NCBI RefSeq assembly: GCF_004118675.1
Contig: NZ_SDHZ01000001.1
Location: 1,302,001 to 1,366,000, forward strand
Reading direction: 5' to 3'
DNA: 64,000 nt
From: Filimonas effusa
Lineage (GTDB): Bacteria > Bacteroidota > Bacteroidia > Chitinophagales > Chitinophagaceae
In this document: positions 42,621 to 51,619 of the stretch, one piece after another
Numbering within the stretch: the first letter of the stretch is position 1
How the letters are laid out: each line of letters begins with the position of its first letter
Notes under the pieces: model-generated
Seen by the model: the letters and a program-made list of their open reading frames with translations, nothing else
Told to the model about the DNA's origin: nothing
The model's database searches: none
Position numbers and translations under genes: made by a program

Positions 42621-44255
42621 TTATTCTCCTGGCGCCAGGAAAGGATATTTATAATCCGTAGGGGGATTAAACGTTTCCTTCACTGTTCTTGCGCTAAGCC
42701 AGCGGTAGAGGTTGATCATGCTGCCAGCTTTGTCGTTGGTGCCACTTGCACGGGCGCCGCCGAAGGGTTGCTGCCCTACTACTGCGCCGGTTGGTTTATC
42801 GTTGATATAAAAGTTACCGGCTGCATTCCTGAGCTTTTGTGTAGCAAGCGTTATGGCATCCCTGTCCTGGGCCAGAACAGCGCCTGTAAGGGCATATGGC
42901 GAAGTGGTGTCTACCAGTTCCAGTGCTTTTTCATAATTATCGGCATCGTACACGTACAAGGTAAGTACGGGTCCAAAGATCTCTTCGCACATGGTAACAT
43001 AACGCGGGTCTTTGGCTTCGATCACTGTTGGTTCAATGAAGTAACCTTCAGATTTATCGTAGTTGCCACCGGCTATGATCGTTGCTTTCCTGTCTTTTTT
43101 AGCGGCATCGATATAGGCTGCAATTTTATCGAAGCTTTTTTCGTCGATCACGGCGTTGATGAAGTTGCCGAAGTCTTCAACGGTTCCCATTTTCATGGTT
43201 TTGAGGACTGCTGCGAGCTTTGTTTTGATGGCATTGGCGAGGTTTGAAGGGATATAAGCCCTTGACGCTGCAGAACATTTTTGTCCCTGGAATTCAAACG
43301 CACCACGTGCCAGCGCTGTAACGGCTGCGTCGACGTCGGCGCTTTTATGCACGAGTACAAAATCCTTACCGCCGGTTTCACCTACTATGCGGGGGTAGGT
43401 CTTGTATTTGGCGATGTTTTTACCAATGGTTTCCCACATTTGGTTGAAGACGCCTGTAGAGCCTGTGAAGTGCACACCTGCGAAATCGGGATGTGTGAAA
43501 CAAGCTTTACCCAGTACTGGTCCGCTTACATAAACGAGGTTGATAACGCCATCGGGCAATCCTGCTTCTTTGAGGATACGCATGAACATCTGTGCGGAAT
43601 ACACCTGAGTATTAGCAGGTTTCCATACCACTACGTTGCCGCACATGGCTGCGCTGGCGGGGAGGTTTCCGCCGATAGCGGTGAAGTTGAACGGTGTAAT
43701 AGCCAGAACGAAGCCTTCCAGCGGGCGCCATTCGGTACGGTTATGAATTCCGGGAGAAGAGACCGGCTGCTGGCGGTAGATCTCGCTCAGGAAGTGTACG
43801 TTATACCGCAGGAAGTCGATAAGCTCACATGCGCTGTCGATCTCTGCCTGGTAAGCGTTTTTGCTTTGCCCCAGCATGGTAGTACCATTCATAAAGGAGC
43901 GGTATTTGGTAGCGATGAGGTCGGCCGCTTTCAGGAAGATGTGTGCGCGATCTTCCCAGGGCATGTTAGCCCATGCTTCTCTGGCCTTCAGGGCTGCGTC
44001 GATGGCCTGTTGAACGTGTTTATCGTCGCCTGCATGGAAATACCCCAATACGTGGCTGGTTTCATGTGGGGGACGGATGGCAATGCGTTTGCCGGTTTTA
44101 ACGGCGCGACCGCCGATATACATAGGAATATCGATCTCTTTCTTTTTAAGCTCAGCTAAAGTTTTTTTCAATGTAGCTCGTTCAGCCGATCCGGGAGCAT
44201 AAGACAGCACCGGCTCATTGGCTGGCAATGGGTAATGGAAATATCCCAGGTTCAT
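42621..44255 (-). CDS. pruA: L-glutamate gamma-semialdehyde (1-pyrroline-5-carboxylate) dehydrogenase
   Basis: 544 residues of the aldehyde dehydrogenase superfamily, matching the stand-alone P5C dehydrogenases. Key segments are FNFTAIGGNLPASAAMCGNV, VVWKPANTQVYSA, the glutamate region VGETGGKDFVLVH, and the catalytic-cysteine motif FQGQKCSAASRAYIP. It oxidises glutamate semialdehyde to glutamate with NAD+, the second step of proline degradation. No proline dehydrogenase gene (putA/prodh) lies beside it. It is divergent from the terpene-synthase-like gene. Confidence 0.93.
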   Translation of the reverse strand: MNLGYFHYPLPANEPVLSYAPGSAERATLKKTLAELKKKEIDIPMYIGGRAVKTGKRIAIRPPHETSHVLGYFHAGDDKHVQQAIDAALKAREAWANMPWEDRAHIFLKAADLIATKYRSFMNGTTMLGQSKNAYQAEIDSACELIDFLRYNVHFLSEIYRQQPVSSPGIHNRTEWRPLEGFVLAITPFNFTAIGGNLPASAAMCGNVVVWKPANTQVYSAQMFMRILKEAGLPDGVINLVYVSGPVLGKACFTHPDFAGVHFTGSTGVFNQMWETIGKNIAKYKTYPRIVGETGGKDFVLVHKSADVDAAVTALARGAFEFQGQKCSAASRAYIPSNLANAIKTKLAAVLKTMKMGTVEDFGNFINAVIDEKSFDKIAAYIDAAKKDRKATIIAGGNYDKSEGYFIEPTVIEAKDPRYVTMCEEIFGPVLTLYVYDADNYEKALELVDTTSPYALTGAVLAQDRDAITLATQKLRNAAGNFYINDKPTGAVVGQQPFGGARASGTNDKAGSMINLYRWLSARTVKETFNPPTDYKYPFLAPGE

Positions 44256-44343
44256 AATCAGAAATTTTTAGCAAACGTAAGCAATAAAGTTTTTTTACCT
44301 TAGGATTGTTTTTCAGCAGCGTTTTTGTGATTAAAGTATTAAG

Positions 44344-45333
44344 ATGGTTCAATTTGGTCGTTTTTCCGTTACCCTGTTACGCCTTGCCGCTTTTGTAATC
44401 CGTTCCAAGAAAAAGGAGACTGCCCGTGCCTATGCGCTGTTATCGGAGATTGAAAAACAGCTGGGGGGCCGGTTTCAGCCTGCTACACGCAGGAAGATCG
44501 CTATAAGTTACGGCCTGTATAACCCGATGATCTGCGATGCATTTGGCCGTTTACACGGGCGGCTGACCACGGATGCGGAAAAGGAAAGGCTGATCCACTA
44601 TTTTATCTGCAGTTCGCTGTTCGACGATTTTACGGATCATGGCACCATCAGCGAAGCGCAGTTGTTGTCACTGTCGTTCTGCCCCGAAGATCATAAAGCG
44701 GTGAGCTTCGATGAAAAAGCTTTCCAGCAATCACATTTACTTTTATGGAACTATGTGGCCGATAAACCGGCTTATGAGAAGGTGACGAAGGCACTTTACA
44801 AGGCACAGCTGTTATCGAAGGAACAGCATAACAGCCAGCTGCCCGACGAAACCCTGCTGGACATTACTTTCACCAAGGGCGGTTATTCGGTCCTGTTATG
44901 CCGCTACTATCTTGATCTGCCGGCCAATGCTACGGAAGAGGCCTGCTGGTACCGGATAGGCACCATCATACAATTGACCAATGATCTTTTTGATATTTAC
45001 AAAGACCTGGCCGACAACATAGATACTTTGCCTAACCGGATGACCAATGCATATGTTTTTGAACAGTTCTTCAGGGAGCAAATGGGAAAAATGGACGGTC
45101 TGATCCGGCAGCTGCCTTATGGCCGCCAGCGAATACAAGGTTTCAGGTTAGCGATGTCGGGTATTTATGGGCTGGGGCTTGTGGCCATAGACCAGCTCAA
45201 GGCAATCCAGGGCGACCAGTTGCAGCTTCCTGATTTCGGGTCGCTGCCGCGTAAGGCTTTGATCGTAGATATGGAGAAAACCAGGAACCTGGTAAAATGC
45301 CTCCGGCATGCTTATAAGAGCTGGCGTTATTGA
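44344..45333 (+). CDS. Class I terpene-synthase-like all-helical protein
   Basis: 329 residues, almost entirely helical, no signal peptide. It carries an exact DDxxD motif, D94-D95-F-T-D98 (SLFDDFTDHG). At a spacing of about 120 residues there is an NSE-like motif N213-D214-L-F-D217-x3-D221 (TNDLFDIYKD). Order, spacing and chemistry match the two Mg-diphosphate-binding motifs of class I isoprenoid synthases. A basic TFTKGGYS stretch near residue 178 could contact diphosphate. The usual C-terminal RY pair was not seen. It might instead be an isoprenoid-synthase-fold protein with another role. It stands alone, with no prenyl-diphosphate synthase or P450 adjacent. Confidence 0.55.
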   Translation: MVQFGRFSVTLLRLAAFVIRSKKKETARAYALLSEIEKQLGGRFQPATRRKIAISYGLYNPMICDAFGRLHGRLTTDAEKERLIHYFICSSLFDDFTDHGTISEAQLLSLSFCPEDHKAVSFDEKAFQQSHLLLWNYVADKPAYEKVTKALYKAQLLSKEQHNSQLPDETLLDITFTKGGYSVLLCRYYLDLPANATEEACWYRIGTIIQLTNDLFDIYKDLADNIDTLPNRMTNAYVFEQFFREQMGKMDGLIRQLPYGRQRIQGFRLAMSGIYGLGLVAIDQLKAIQGDQLQLPDFGSLPRKALIVDMEKTRNLVKCLRHAYKSWRY

Positions 45334-45412
45334 TGACAGGGCCGGTTGTTATAACCAGCCCAGTCATATCAAGCCCTGCGGGCTTATTGTAAATTGAGTT
45401 CAAGCTTGTCTT

Positions 45413-46499
45413 TTATTCTTCCTTGGCGCTCATGAGATAGGCTTTTATGAAGCCATCGAGTTCGCCGTCCATTACCGGTTGAACGTTGCCCACTTCGTAA
45501 TCGGTACGGTGGTCTTTGATCATTTTGTAAGGGTGGAAAACGTAGCTGCGGATCTGGCTACCCCATTCGATCTTTTTCTTATTGGCATTGGTAGCGTTCT
45601 TGGCTTCTTCGCGGCGGCGCAGTTCTTCTTCATACAAGCGGCTTTTCAGCATCTTGAGCGCCAGTTCGCGGTTTTCGCCCTGGGTACGCGCCTGCTGACA
45701 TTCAACGATGATGCCGCTGGGGATATGTTTCAACCTCACGGCAGTTTCTACCTTGTTCACATTCTGTCCGCCTTTACCGCCACTGCGATAGAACTCCCAT
45801 TCCAGGTCGGCGGGGTTCACTTCAATTTCGATGCTGTCGTCGATCAAAGGATAAACGAAGACCGATGCAAAAGAAGTGTGCCGGCGTGCGTTGCTATCGA
45901 AAGGCGAAATCCTTACCAGGCGGTGTACGCCGCTTTCGGCTTTCAGGAAGCCATAGGCAAAGGGCCCTTCGAACTGGAGCGTTGCGGCTTTTATGCCGGC
46001 GCCATCGCCTTCCTGGTAGTCTAATTCGGTCACTTTCCAGCCTTGTTTTTCGCCATACATCAGGTACATGCGCATGAGCATTTCGGCCCAATCCTGGCTT
46101 TCAGTGCCACCGGCTCCGGGGTTGATCTGCAATACTGCGGGCAACTCGTCTTCCGGCTGATTCAGCGTACTTTTAAACTCTGCGTCTTCAATTTCCTTTA
46201 AAGCCAGCGTATGGGCTTCCCTGGTTTCTTCTTCCGTGGCGTCACCGGCTTTCCAGAATTCAAATAATACGGCAAAATCCTCTACCGACTGCTCCACCTG
46301 TTTAAAGAGTTTGAGCCAGTATTCATTCACCTTTATTTCCTTCATGATAGCCGTTGCGCGCTGGTTGTCGTCCCAGAAGCCTGGCGAAAGAGAGAGTTGG
46401 CGGTCGTTATCTATTTTTGCAGTCCTTTGATCGACGTCAAAGAAACCTCCTCAGGACACTAACACGGTCCCTCATATCTTTAATTTGCTCTTGTGTCAT
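45413..46499 (-). CDS. prfB: Peptide chain release factor 2 (programmed +1 frameshift)
   Basis: Translation starts at an ATG at 46499 and reads 20 codons ending CTT before an in-frame TGA at 46439-46437. A +1 shift continues as [13 protein letters not shown] and onward for a 361-residue RF2. The catalytic GGQ loop ([20 protein letters not shown]) and the RF2 stop-codon-recognition SPF tripeptide ([13 protein letters not shown]) are present. RF2 releases peptides at UGA and UAA. The in-frame UGA makes RF2 control its own level: when RF2 is scarce, ribosomes pause and shift. The protein annotated from the internal ATG at 46345 alone would miss about 50 N-terminal residues. Confidence 0.95.
46437..46451 (-). 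promoter_or_regulatory. prfB programmed +1 frameshift site
   Basis: On the coding strand the site reads AGGAGG TTT CTT TGA C. A Shine-Dalgarno-like AGGAGG (46451-46446) lies three bases upstream of the slippery CTT (46442-46440), followed by the TGA stop. This matches the known bacterial prfB element, in which the internal SD and a C after TGA stimulate the shift. Confidence 0.95.
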
Positions 46500-46548
46500 A
46501 GTTGGGCAAGATACATTATTTAAGTGACAGAGAAATAATGAATTAAGG

Positions 46549-47709
46549 CTACCAGTTGGCAAACTTTTTATTGAGTTTGGGCGCGGCGAGGTATAAGGCG
46601 ATACCTGCGAGCATCAGCAGGGTAGAAATGATCTCGGCCTGGGTAGGCTGAAACCCGAAGAGATGCTGTGGCGTGTTCACCCTTATCTTTTCGATCCAGA
46701 AACGTTCAAAGCCGTTCAGGAAGAGATAGATGGCAAAAATGCGTCCGCCTACTTTTATGCGTTTGCGTAAAGACCATAACAGGGCAAACAGGAGCAGGCA
46801 AGCTATAATTTCATACAAAGGCGTAGGATACACACCTGCGGGCAGTTGGGTGCAGTAGTCGTTCCAGGTGCATCCGGGGATCATTTCCCCTACTTTGTTC
46901 ACGTTATGCGGGTAGTTATAGGACCAGGCCCAATCGGGCAAAAATGAGAAGGGATTGGGTTTGGTATTGACGATACCCCAGTCGCCATCGCCGGACACCT
47001 GGCAACCGATACGCCCCAGTGCATAAGAAAGCATTAGTACGGGGCCGAAAGCATCGGCGGCATGGATGATGGCCACTTTATGTTTACGCAGGTACCATAC
47101 GATGGCAATGGTTGCCACAATAAGCCCGCCGTAGAAGGTAAGTCCGCTTGCAGAAAAAAGATTATTGATAGGATCGTCGATGAAGCGGTCCCAGTTTTCG
47201 AGGTTATCGAAAATTTTGGCGCCGGCAAAACCTGCTACCGCTGCGATGATGGTAATATCTCCTACCCTGTCGCTTGGCCAGAGGCGTACCGTTTTTTTCT
47301 CGGGCTTGGGTAATTTTTCTTTGTTCCTTTCGCGCCACTTGATGCCGGCGAGTATCAAGCCCAGGACGATGCCGGCGGGCCAGCTACCGCTACCTGAGAA
47401 TATGAAGGACTGCGGATCGTTCAATGCACCGGCGGTAAAGAAAACGCCGAGGATCTTATATCCAAAAATGAAACCCAGGAAAAAGTTCACCAGTAATTCG
47501 CTGATGGAAGCGGGCTCACCCACCGTTATAACCACTTCTTCATAACCAAGCAAGCCTTCCTTTTCTTTTCTTTTCAGTTCTTTAACCAGCACCCAGGCGC
47601 TTACAAGGAATGCGATAGCAACGAAAAAACCAAAGCTGTTTACGATTTTAAGTCCGGACAGTTCAATTCCAAACAGATCTTTAAAGGCGTAGTACAAATT
47701 AGGATACAT
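46549..47709 (-). CDS. lgt: Prolipoprotein diacylglyceryl transferase
   Basis: A 386-residue polytopic inner-membrane protein. The Lgt signature region is present: SYALGRIGCQVSGDGDWGIV, preceded by ASGLTFYGGLIVA with the HAADAFGPVLML segment. The C-terminal LFLNGFERFWIEKIRVN resembles the conserved terminal arginine/glutamate motif. Lgt transfers diacylglycerol from phosphatidylglycerol to the lipobox cysteine of prolipoproteins, the first step of lipoprotein maturation. The protein is longer than E. coli Lgt (291 residues) because of inserted hydrophilic stretches, common in Bacteroidota. It lies just after prfB in coordinates and on the same strand, separated by about 50 bp. Confidence 0.9.
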   Translation of the reverse strand: MYPNLYYAFKDLFGIELSGLKIVNSFGFFVAIAFLVSAWVLVKELKRKEKEGLLGYEEVVITVGEPASISELLVNFFLGFIFGYKILGVFFTAGALNDPQSFIFSGSGSWPAGIVLGLILAGIKWRERNKEKLPKPEKKTVRLWPSDRVGDITIIAAVAGFAGAKIFDNLENWDRFIDDPINNLFSASGLTFYGGLIVATIAIVWYLRKHKVAIIHAADAFGPVLMLSYALGRIGCQVSGDGDWGIVNTKPNPFSFLPDWAWSYNYPHNVNKVGEMIPGCTWNDYCTQLPAGVYPTPLYEIIACLLLFALLWSLRKRIKVGGRIFAIYLFLNGFERFWIEKIRVNTPQHLFGFQPTQAEIISTLLMLAGIALYLAAPKLNKKFANW

Positions 47710-47751
47710 TCCGAGTATGGTTTGTGAAGTGCAATGTTACTATAAAAAAAA

Positions 47752-47773
47752 TCCCCCTGGCGAAACAGGGGGA
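47752..47773 (-). terminator. Intrinsic terminator after the bacilliredoxin gene
   Basis: Stem TCCCCCTG (47752-47759) and CAGGGGGA (47766-47773) with a six-base loop. On the minus strand it is followed by eight T residues. It separates the bacilliredoxin gene from lgt. Confidence 0.85.
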
Positions 47774-47829
47774 ACATTTACTAACCCATCCATAACAAAG
47801 CTGCACTTTAAATGGATGCTCTTTAACTG

Positions 47830-48243
47830 TTAACAATATTCATTGAAAACAGCAATAAGGTGTTGCGCGATAACCTGAGCCGGCGCTCCTTCGATCTGGT
47901 GACGCTCTACCATGTGTACCAGCTGGCCGTCTTTAAACAGTGCCACTGCAGGTGATGATGGAGGATAAGGCAAGAGATGTTCTCTTACTTTCTTCACTGC
48001 GTCTACATCGAAACCAGCGAAGCTGGTTGCTAATCTATCGGGACGCTTCTGCGCGTTTTTAACAGCCATTACAACTCCCGGGCGGGCAGCACCTGCTGCA
48101 CATCCGCAAACGGAGTTAATTACTACAAGTGTAGTACCCTCCTGTTGTAACGTACTATCTACTGATTCAGGCGTTGCTAAATCTTCAAAGCCATTATCTG
48201 TTAATTCTGCCTTCATCGGCAATACTATCTCTGCTGGATACAT
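47830..48243 (-). CDS. Bacilliredoxin BrxA/BrxB family protein
   Basis: 137 residues with the family's CGC active site, C46-G-C48 in LVVINSVCGCAAGAARPGV, in a thioredoxin-like fold. Bacilliredoxins remove bacillithiol from S-bacillithiolated proteins; the family is widespread in Bacteroidota. With the ergothioneine-type cluster at the start of the window, it suggests the organism uses more than one low-molecular-weight thiol system. The gene is monocistronic, with a strong terminator. Confidence 0.9.
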   Translation of the reverse strand: MYPAEIVLPMKAELTDNGFEDLATPESVDSTLQQEGTTLVVINSVCGCAAGAARPGVVMAVKNAQKRPDRLATSFAGFDVDAVKKVREHLLPYPPSSPAVALFKDGQLVHMVERHQIEGAPAQVIAQHLIAVFNEYC

Positions 48244-48467
48244 CTTCTTTTCCTCCTTTTCGTTACTTGGGATAACAAAATTAAGGATTCTCCCCTAACG
48301 ATAAAAACTGTTTTTTATGCCATTTTGACGGCCAAAACCAACCATAACAGACATTATGACACAAATAATGAGCCAAAAATGCCAGTATTACCTTAAAAAC
48401 GGCAATGGAATGTCATTTGATCTACAGGAATCAAGTTCAACATTTAAAAACAATAAAAAGAATAATT

Positions 48468-48881
48468 ATGACACTCGTAAAACACAACTACAGGAACCTG
48501 GACAATTTATTTGAAGATTTCTTTTCCTTTCCAGTGAACCAGGCAGCAGGCCGTACAATTCCTTCCGTAAACATTCATGAGTCTGCCGATGGTTTTCAAT
48601 TAGACCTGGTAGCGCCGGGATTAAACAAATCTGATTTCAAGATCAATCTTGAGAAAGGTTTATTAACCATCAGCTATGAAAAGAAAGCGGAACAAGAGCA
48701 AAAGGACAGGAAAACACATCGCCGCGAGTTTACAGTAAGCAGCTTTAAAAGAAGCTTCACTATCGATGATCAGATCAATACTGAAGCCATTGAAGCAAAA
48801 TATGAAAACGGTATCCTGCAATTGACACTTCCCAAAAAAGAAGAAGTAAAGGTTTTGCCTAAAGAGATAGCTATTGCTTAA
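48468..48881 (+). CDS. Hsp20/alpha-crystallin family small heat shock protein
   Basis: From the ATG at 48468 the protein has 137 residues: a short N-terminal arm (LDNLFEDFFSFPV), the alpha-crystallin domain (VNIHESADGFQLDLVAPGLN to GILQLTLPKKEE), and a short C-terminal VKVLPKEIAIA tail with an I/V-x-I/V-like anchor. A frame start at 48405 would add 21 residues that do not fit the family. It acts as an ATP-independent holdase against aggregation. It is monocistronic, with a terminator. Confidence 0.9.
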   Translation: MTLVKHNYRNLDNLFEDFFSFPVNQAAGRTIPSVNIHESADGFQLDLVAPGLNKSDFKINLEKGLLTISYEKKAEQEQKDRKTHRREFTVSSFKRSFTIDDQINTEAIEAKYENGILQLTLPKKEEVKVLPKEIAIA

Positions 48882-48917
48882 GTTGATTTTTTTCATAAGA
48901 GCAGTTGATTTTGGTTT

Positions 48918-48947
48918 AACCCCTGTGTATTGACACAGGGGTTTTTT
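48918..48947 (+). terminator. Intrinsic terminator after the Hsp20 gene
   Basis: A ten-base perfect stem, AACCCCTGTG (48918-48927) with CACAGGGGTT (48934-48943), a six-base loop and a continuing T run on the (+) strand. Confidence 0.88.
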
Positions 48948-48981
48948 AAGTTTCTGATGCGCCGGATAAGAAAACCACTAC

Positions 48982-50151
48982 TTACCCTTTGGGGTCAGAC
49001 AGCAATGCGGTCAGTTTTTTATCCAGCTCCCAACCATAGAAATTAGTGCCGATAATAGTTTTTGTACTCATATCTATCAGGAAATTATGAGGCACGCTTT
49101 TAATAAAGTATTTGAGAGGGAGTTCACCGGTTGCTCCTTTCAGGTCACTTACATGTATCCAGTCGCCAACGTTGTCGGCCCGGATAGCCGCCAGCCATTT
49201 GTCGCGGGATTTATCAAGCGATACTGATACGATGGTGAAGCCGGCTTTATTAAATTGCTGGTATGCCTCGCGCAGGAAGGGATGTTGCAGCCTGCATGGA
49301 CCGCACCAGCTGGCCCAGAAATCCAGCAGTACATACCTTGCTTTCAGACCTGCAAAATCAACCATTTTTCCCAGTGTATCGGGCAGCTGAAAATCAAGCG
49401 CCTTCTTCCCTATGCCGAAAGCTTCCTTTTCGGCGAGTATTTTTTCAAGCGCTGCGCCCATAGGCAGCTGCCGTAATTCAGGTGACAGCCTGTTGAAAAA
49501 CGGACGGGAGTTCTGCTTCTCTGCAGTTCCGGGGCGCTCAAAATCATACACTGCTAAAAGCGAAACCGGAGAATTGGGGTAGGTTTTCAAAATCTCATCT
49601 ACCAGTTTCTGTTCCTCCAGTTGAAGTGGCTTCAAGCGCTCTTTATATATTTCAACGCTATCACGCTTCTTCTCTCTTTCCAGGCGAAAAATTGCCAGAT
49701 TCACAGGCCGCAACCGATCGTAGAACGCTGCGGTCTTTTTGCTGTAGGCGAGATATTCCTCCTGGAGACGTGAACCTTTTACCACTGCACCGCTCAGGGA
49801 ATCTTTCGCTTGAAGGGTTATCCTGGCTCCCTCTTCAAGAAACAAACTATATCTCCTTTTTTCCTGTACGGCATGAGTAAGAGGGGTATTGTCATTAGCA
49901 GGACTATAAATGAGCGTTATTAATGCCGGGCTTTTCAATGCACCTTTGAGTACAAAATTGCCTTGCTCAAGGCGCGCGCTGTCTATCACCATTTTATCGC
50001 CATCTTTATACCTCATCTGGATAGATCCGCTTTTGGCGGGCTGAAAACTTCCCTGCACCACAAATCCTGTTTGTGCATGAATAAGCTGAGACAGCAGAAA
50101 AGTTGCGGCGAAGCTAACCTTCACCGCTATTTTTTTTCTTTTTGTATGCAT
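48982..50151 (-). CDS. TlpA-like thiol-disulfide oxidoreductase with DUF4369-type N-terminus
   Basis: 389 residues. A signal peptide (ending LIHAQ) is followed by an N-terminal beta-rich DUF4369-like domain (about 28 to 130: [19 protein letters not shown]). A helical linker precedes a C-terminal AhpC/TSA-thioredoxin domain with the WCGPC motif at about residues 282 to 286 ([17 protein letters not shown]). Such proteins act in the periplasm and are common downstream of SusC/SusD genes in Bacteroidota. It starts 9 bp after the susD-type gene and ends the locus. Confidence 0.88.
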   Translation of the reverse strand: MHTKRKKIAVKVSFAATFLLSQLIHAQTGFVVQGSFQPAKSGSIQMRYKDGDKMVIDSARLEQGNFVLKGALKSPALITLIYSPANDNTPLTHAVQEKRRYSLFLEEGARITLQAKDSLSGAVVKGSRLQEEYLAYSKKTAAFYDRLRPVNLAIFRLEREKKRDSVEIYKERLKPLQLEEQKLVDEILKTYPNSPVSLLAVYDFERPGTAEKQNSRPFFNRLSPELRQLPMGAALEKILAEKEAFGIGKKALDFQLPDTLGKMVDFAGLKARYVLLDFWASWCGPCRLQHPFLREAYQQFNKAGFTIVSVSLDKSRDKWLAAIRADNVGDWIHVSDLKGATGELPLKYFIKSVPHNFLIDMSTKTIIGTNFYGWELDKKLTALLSDPKG

Positions 50152-50160
50152 AGTGTTGGA

Positions 50161-51606
50161 TTAAGGATTGTTGGTCATGCCTGGATTCTGGAGCATTACT
50201 TTTAATGGAAAACGTAATGTAAATCTTTCTTTCCTGAGCGGGAGCCTTTCCACTTCATTGCCGTCGGGACCATAGACAATATGCTCATAGGTTTGAGCAG
50301 CGAACAGCGGATCTACCGACAGGCGACGCATATCGAACCAACGTAAACCTGTGAAAGCAAATTCACGAATCCGCTCATCAATTACAAAGCGTATCAGCGC
50401 ATTTTTGTCCGTGATAGTCACTTCGGCATCGGCGTCGGGCATACGTTTGCTACGCAATGTTTTCAGATCTGCTTTTGCAGCGGACAGTGCGCCCGTGCGG
50501 GCATAACACTCTGCGCGTAACAGGTAGAGTTCCGGCATGCTAATACCTATAGCAACGGCGGCCGACGGAGCAAACTTTCTCATAGCACCTGGTACGGTTA
50601 ATTGTGTGCCGTACGAGGAATAGGCTGGTGTGCGGGTATAAAACAACTTTCTTTTGTCATTGTTGCCATACAGCTCATACGCTTCTTTTTTCAGCAGTAA
50701 TACGCCGTGCTGGTATTGATATTGTGAAGAAAATTGACGGGCGAACAGCGTTTCGGTGCTGGCCCATGGTAATGGCGCGCCAATATAATAACTTACAGTT
50801 GGCGCAAAGTACCAGGCTCCACCCGGCGCCAGCAATGTATTGTAATCGTACAAGCCCACAGGAAGGGTTCCGTTAGGCAGATGGTTAAATGCGCTTTCCA
50901 GTAAGGGAAGTGCCTGGTCGAATTTTCCCATAAACATATACACTTTACCCAGCAGGATTTCAGCGCCTGCCTGTGACATTCTTGAGCGTGCATCGTTGTT
51001 GCGGGGCAACAATGGCAGCGATTCTGTAATATCTTTTATAATAAAGTCATACACTTCCTGTACACTGGCTCTGGTAAAAGTGGTTGCAGTAACATCTGCA
51101 TCCAGTATAATAGGAACACCAGGATCTGTAGCAGCAGTTGCAGGATCGTAAGGTTTGCCATACAGGCTAATAAACTGGAAATAACTCCAGGCTCTTGTGG
51201 CACGCGCTTCTGCACGAAGGGCTTGTTTCTCCGCCTCGGTGCCCCTTTCCGACTCCATCACCTCATTGATGATTTTGTTAAGTACGTAAATCTGCGCCGT
51301 TACGTTGGTCAACTCCGGCGCATCAGTTGCATCGTCATAAAGGTCGTCGGCCCAGCGGAAAGCCTGCTGAACTCCCTGCGACATTGAATTTAGAACTGCA
51401 CTCTGCGCTACCACTTCGTCACCCAGCAGAATTTGCATATCGGCGGTGCCCAAAGACAATAATGTTCCGTTGTAAAACAGGTTCCTGTAGTCATTGGTTT
51501 GGGTGGCAATAATGCGCCCTTTTGGATCGATCTCCAGAAAAGATTTGGAGCAGGAAGAAAATACTCCCATCAACAGGAATATGCTTATTATTTTAAGATA
51601 TTTCAT
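50161..51606 (-). CDS. SusD/RagB-family outer-membrane lipoprotein
   Basis: From the ATG at 51606 the protein has 481 residues. A lipoprotein signal with lipobox FSSC lies near residue 20, an SFLEIDPKG start follows, and then TPR-type helices of SusD (TRAWSYFQFISLYGKPYD, MSQAGAEILLGKVYMFMGKF, and FAFTGLRWFDMRRLSVDP near the C-terminus). It would form the surface lid of a SusC channel for nutrient capture. An earlier start at 51633 would overlap the SusC-type gene. Since the SusC partner in this locus is truncated, this protein may be orphaned. Confidence 0.92.
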   Translation of the reverse strand: MKYLKIISIFLLMGVFSSCSKSFLEIDPKGRIIATQTNDYRNLFYNGTLLSLGTADMQILLGDEVVAQSAVLNSMSQGVQQAFRWADDLYDDATDAPELTNVTAQIYVLNKIINEVMESERGTEAEKQALRAEARATRAWSYFQFISLYGKPYDPATAATDPGVPIILDADVTATTFTRASVQEVYDFIIKDITESLPLLPRNNDARSRMSQAGAEILLGKVYMFMGKFDQALPLLESAFNHLPNGTLPVGLYDYNTLLAPGGAWYFAPTVSYYIGAPLPWASTETLFARQFSSQYQYQHGVLLLKKEAYELYGNNDKRKLFYTRTPAYSSYGTQLTVPGAMRKFAPSAAVAIGISMPELYLLRAECYARTGALSAAKADLKTLRSKRMPDADAEVTITDKNALIRFVIDERIREFAFTGLRWFDMRRLSVDPLFAAQTYEHIVYGPDGNEVERLPLRKERFTLRFPLKVMLQNPGMTNNP

Positions 51607-51619
51607 GAATTTCTTGTTT

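Noticed and set aside
43281-44159. Long (+) open frame of 292 residues
   Set aside because: It is antisense to pruA, whose catalytic motifs are clear.
45371-45385. Small hairpin AAGCCC/GGGCTT between the terpene-synthase-like gene and prfB
   Set aside because: The stem is only six base pairs and no T tract follows on either strand, so I do not call it a terminator.
46437-46439. Sequencing error or pseudogene in prfB
   Set aside because: The stop lies in the exact conserved context of the programmed RF2 frameshift with a correctly spaced AGGAGG.
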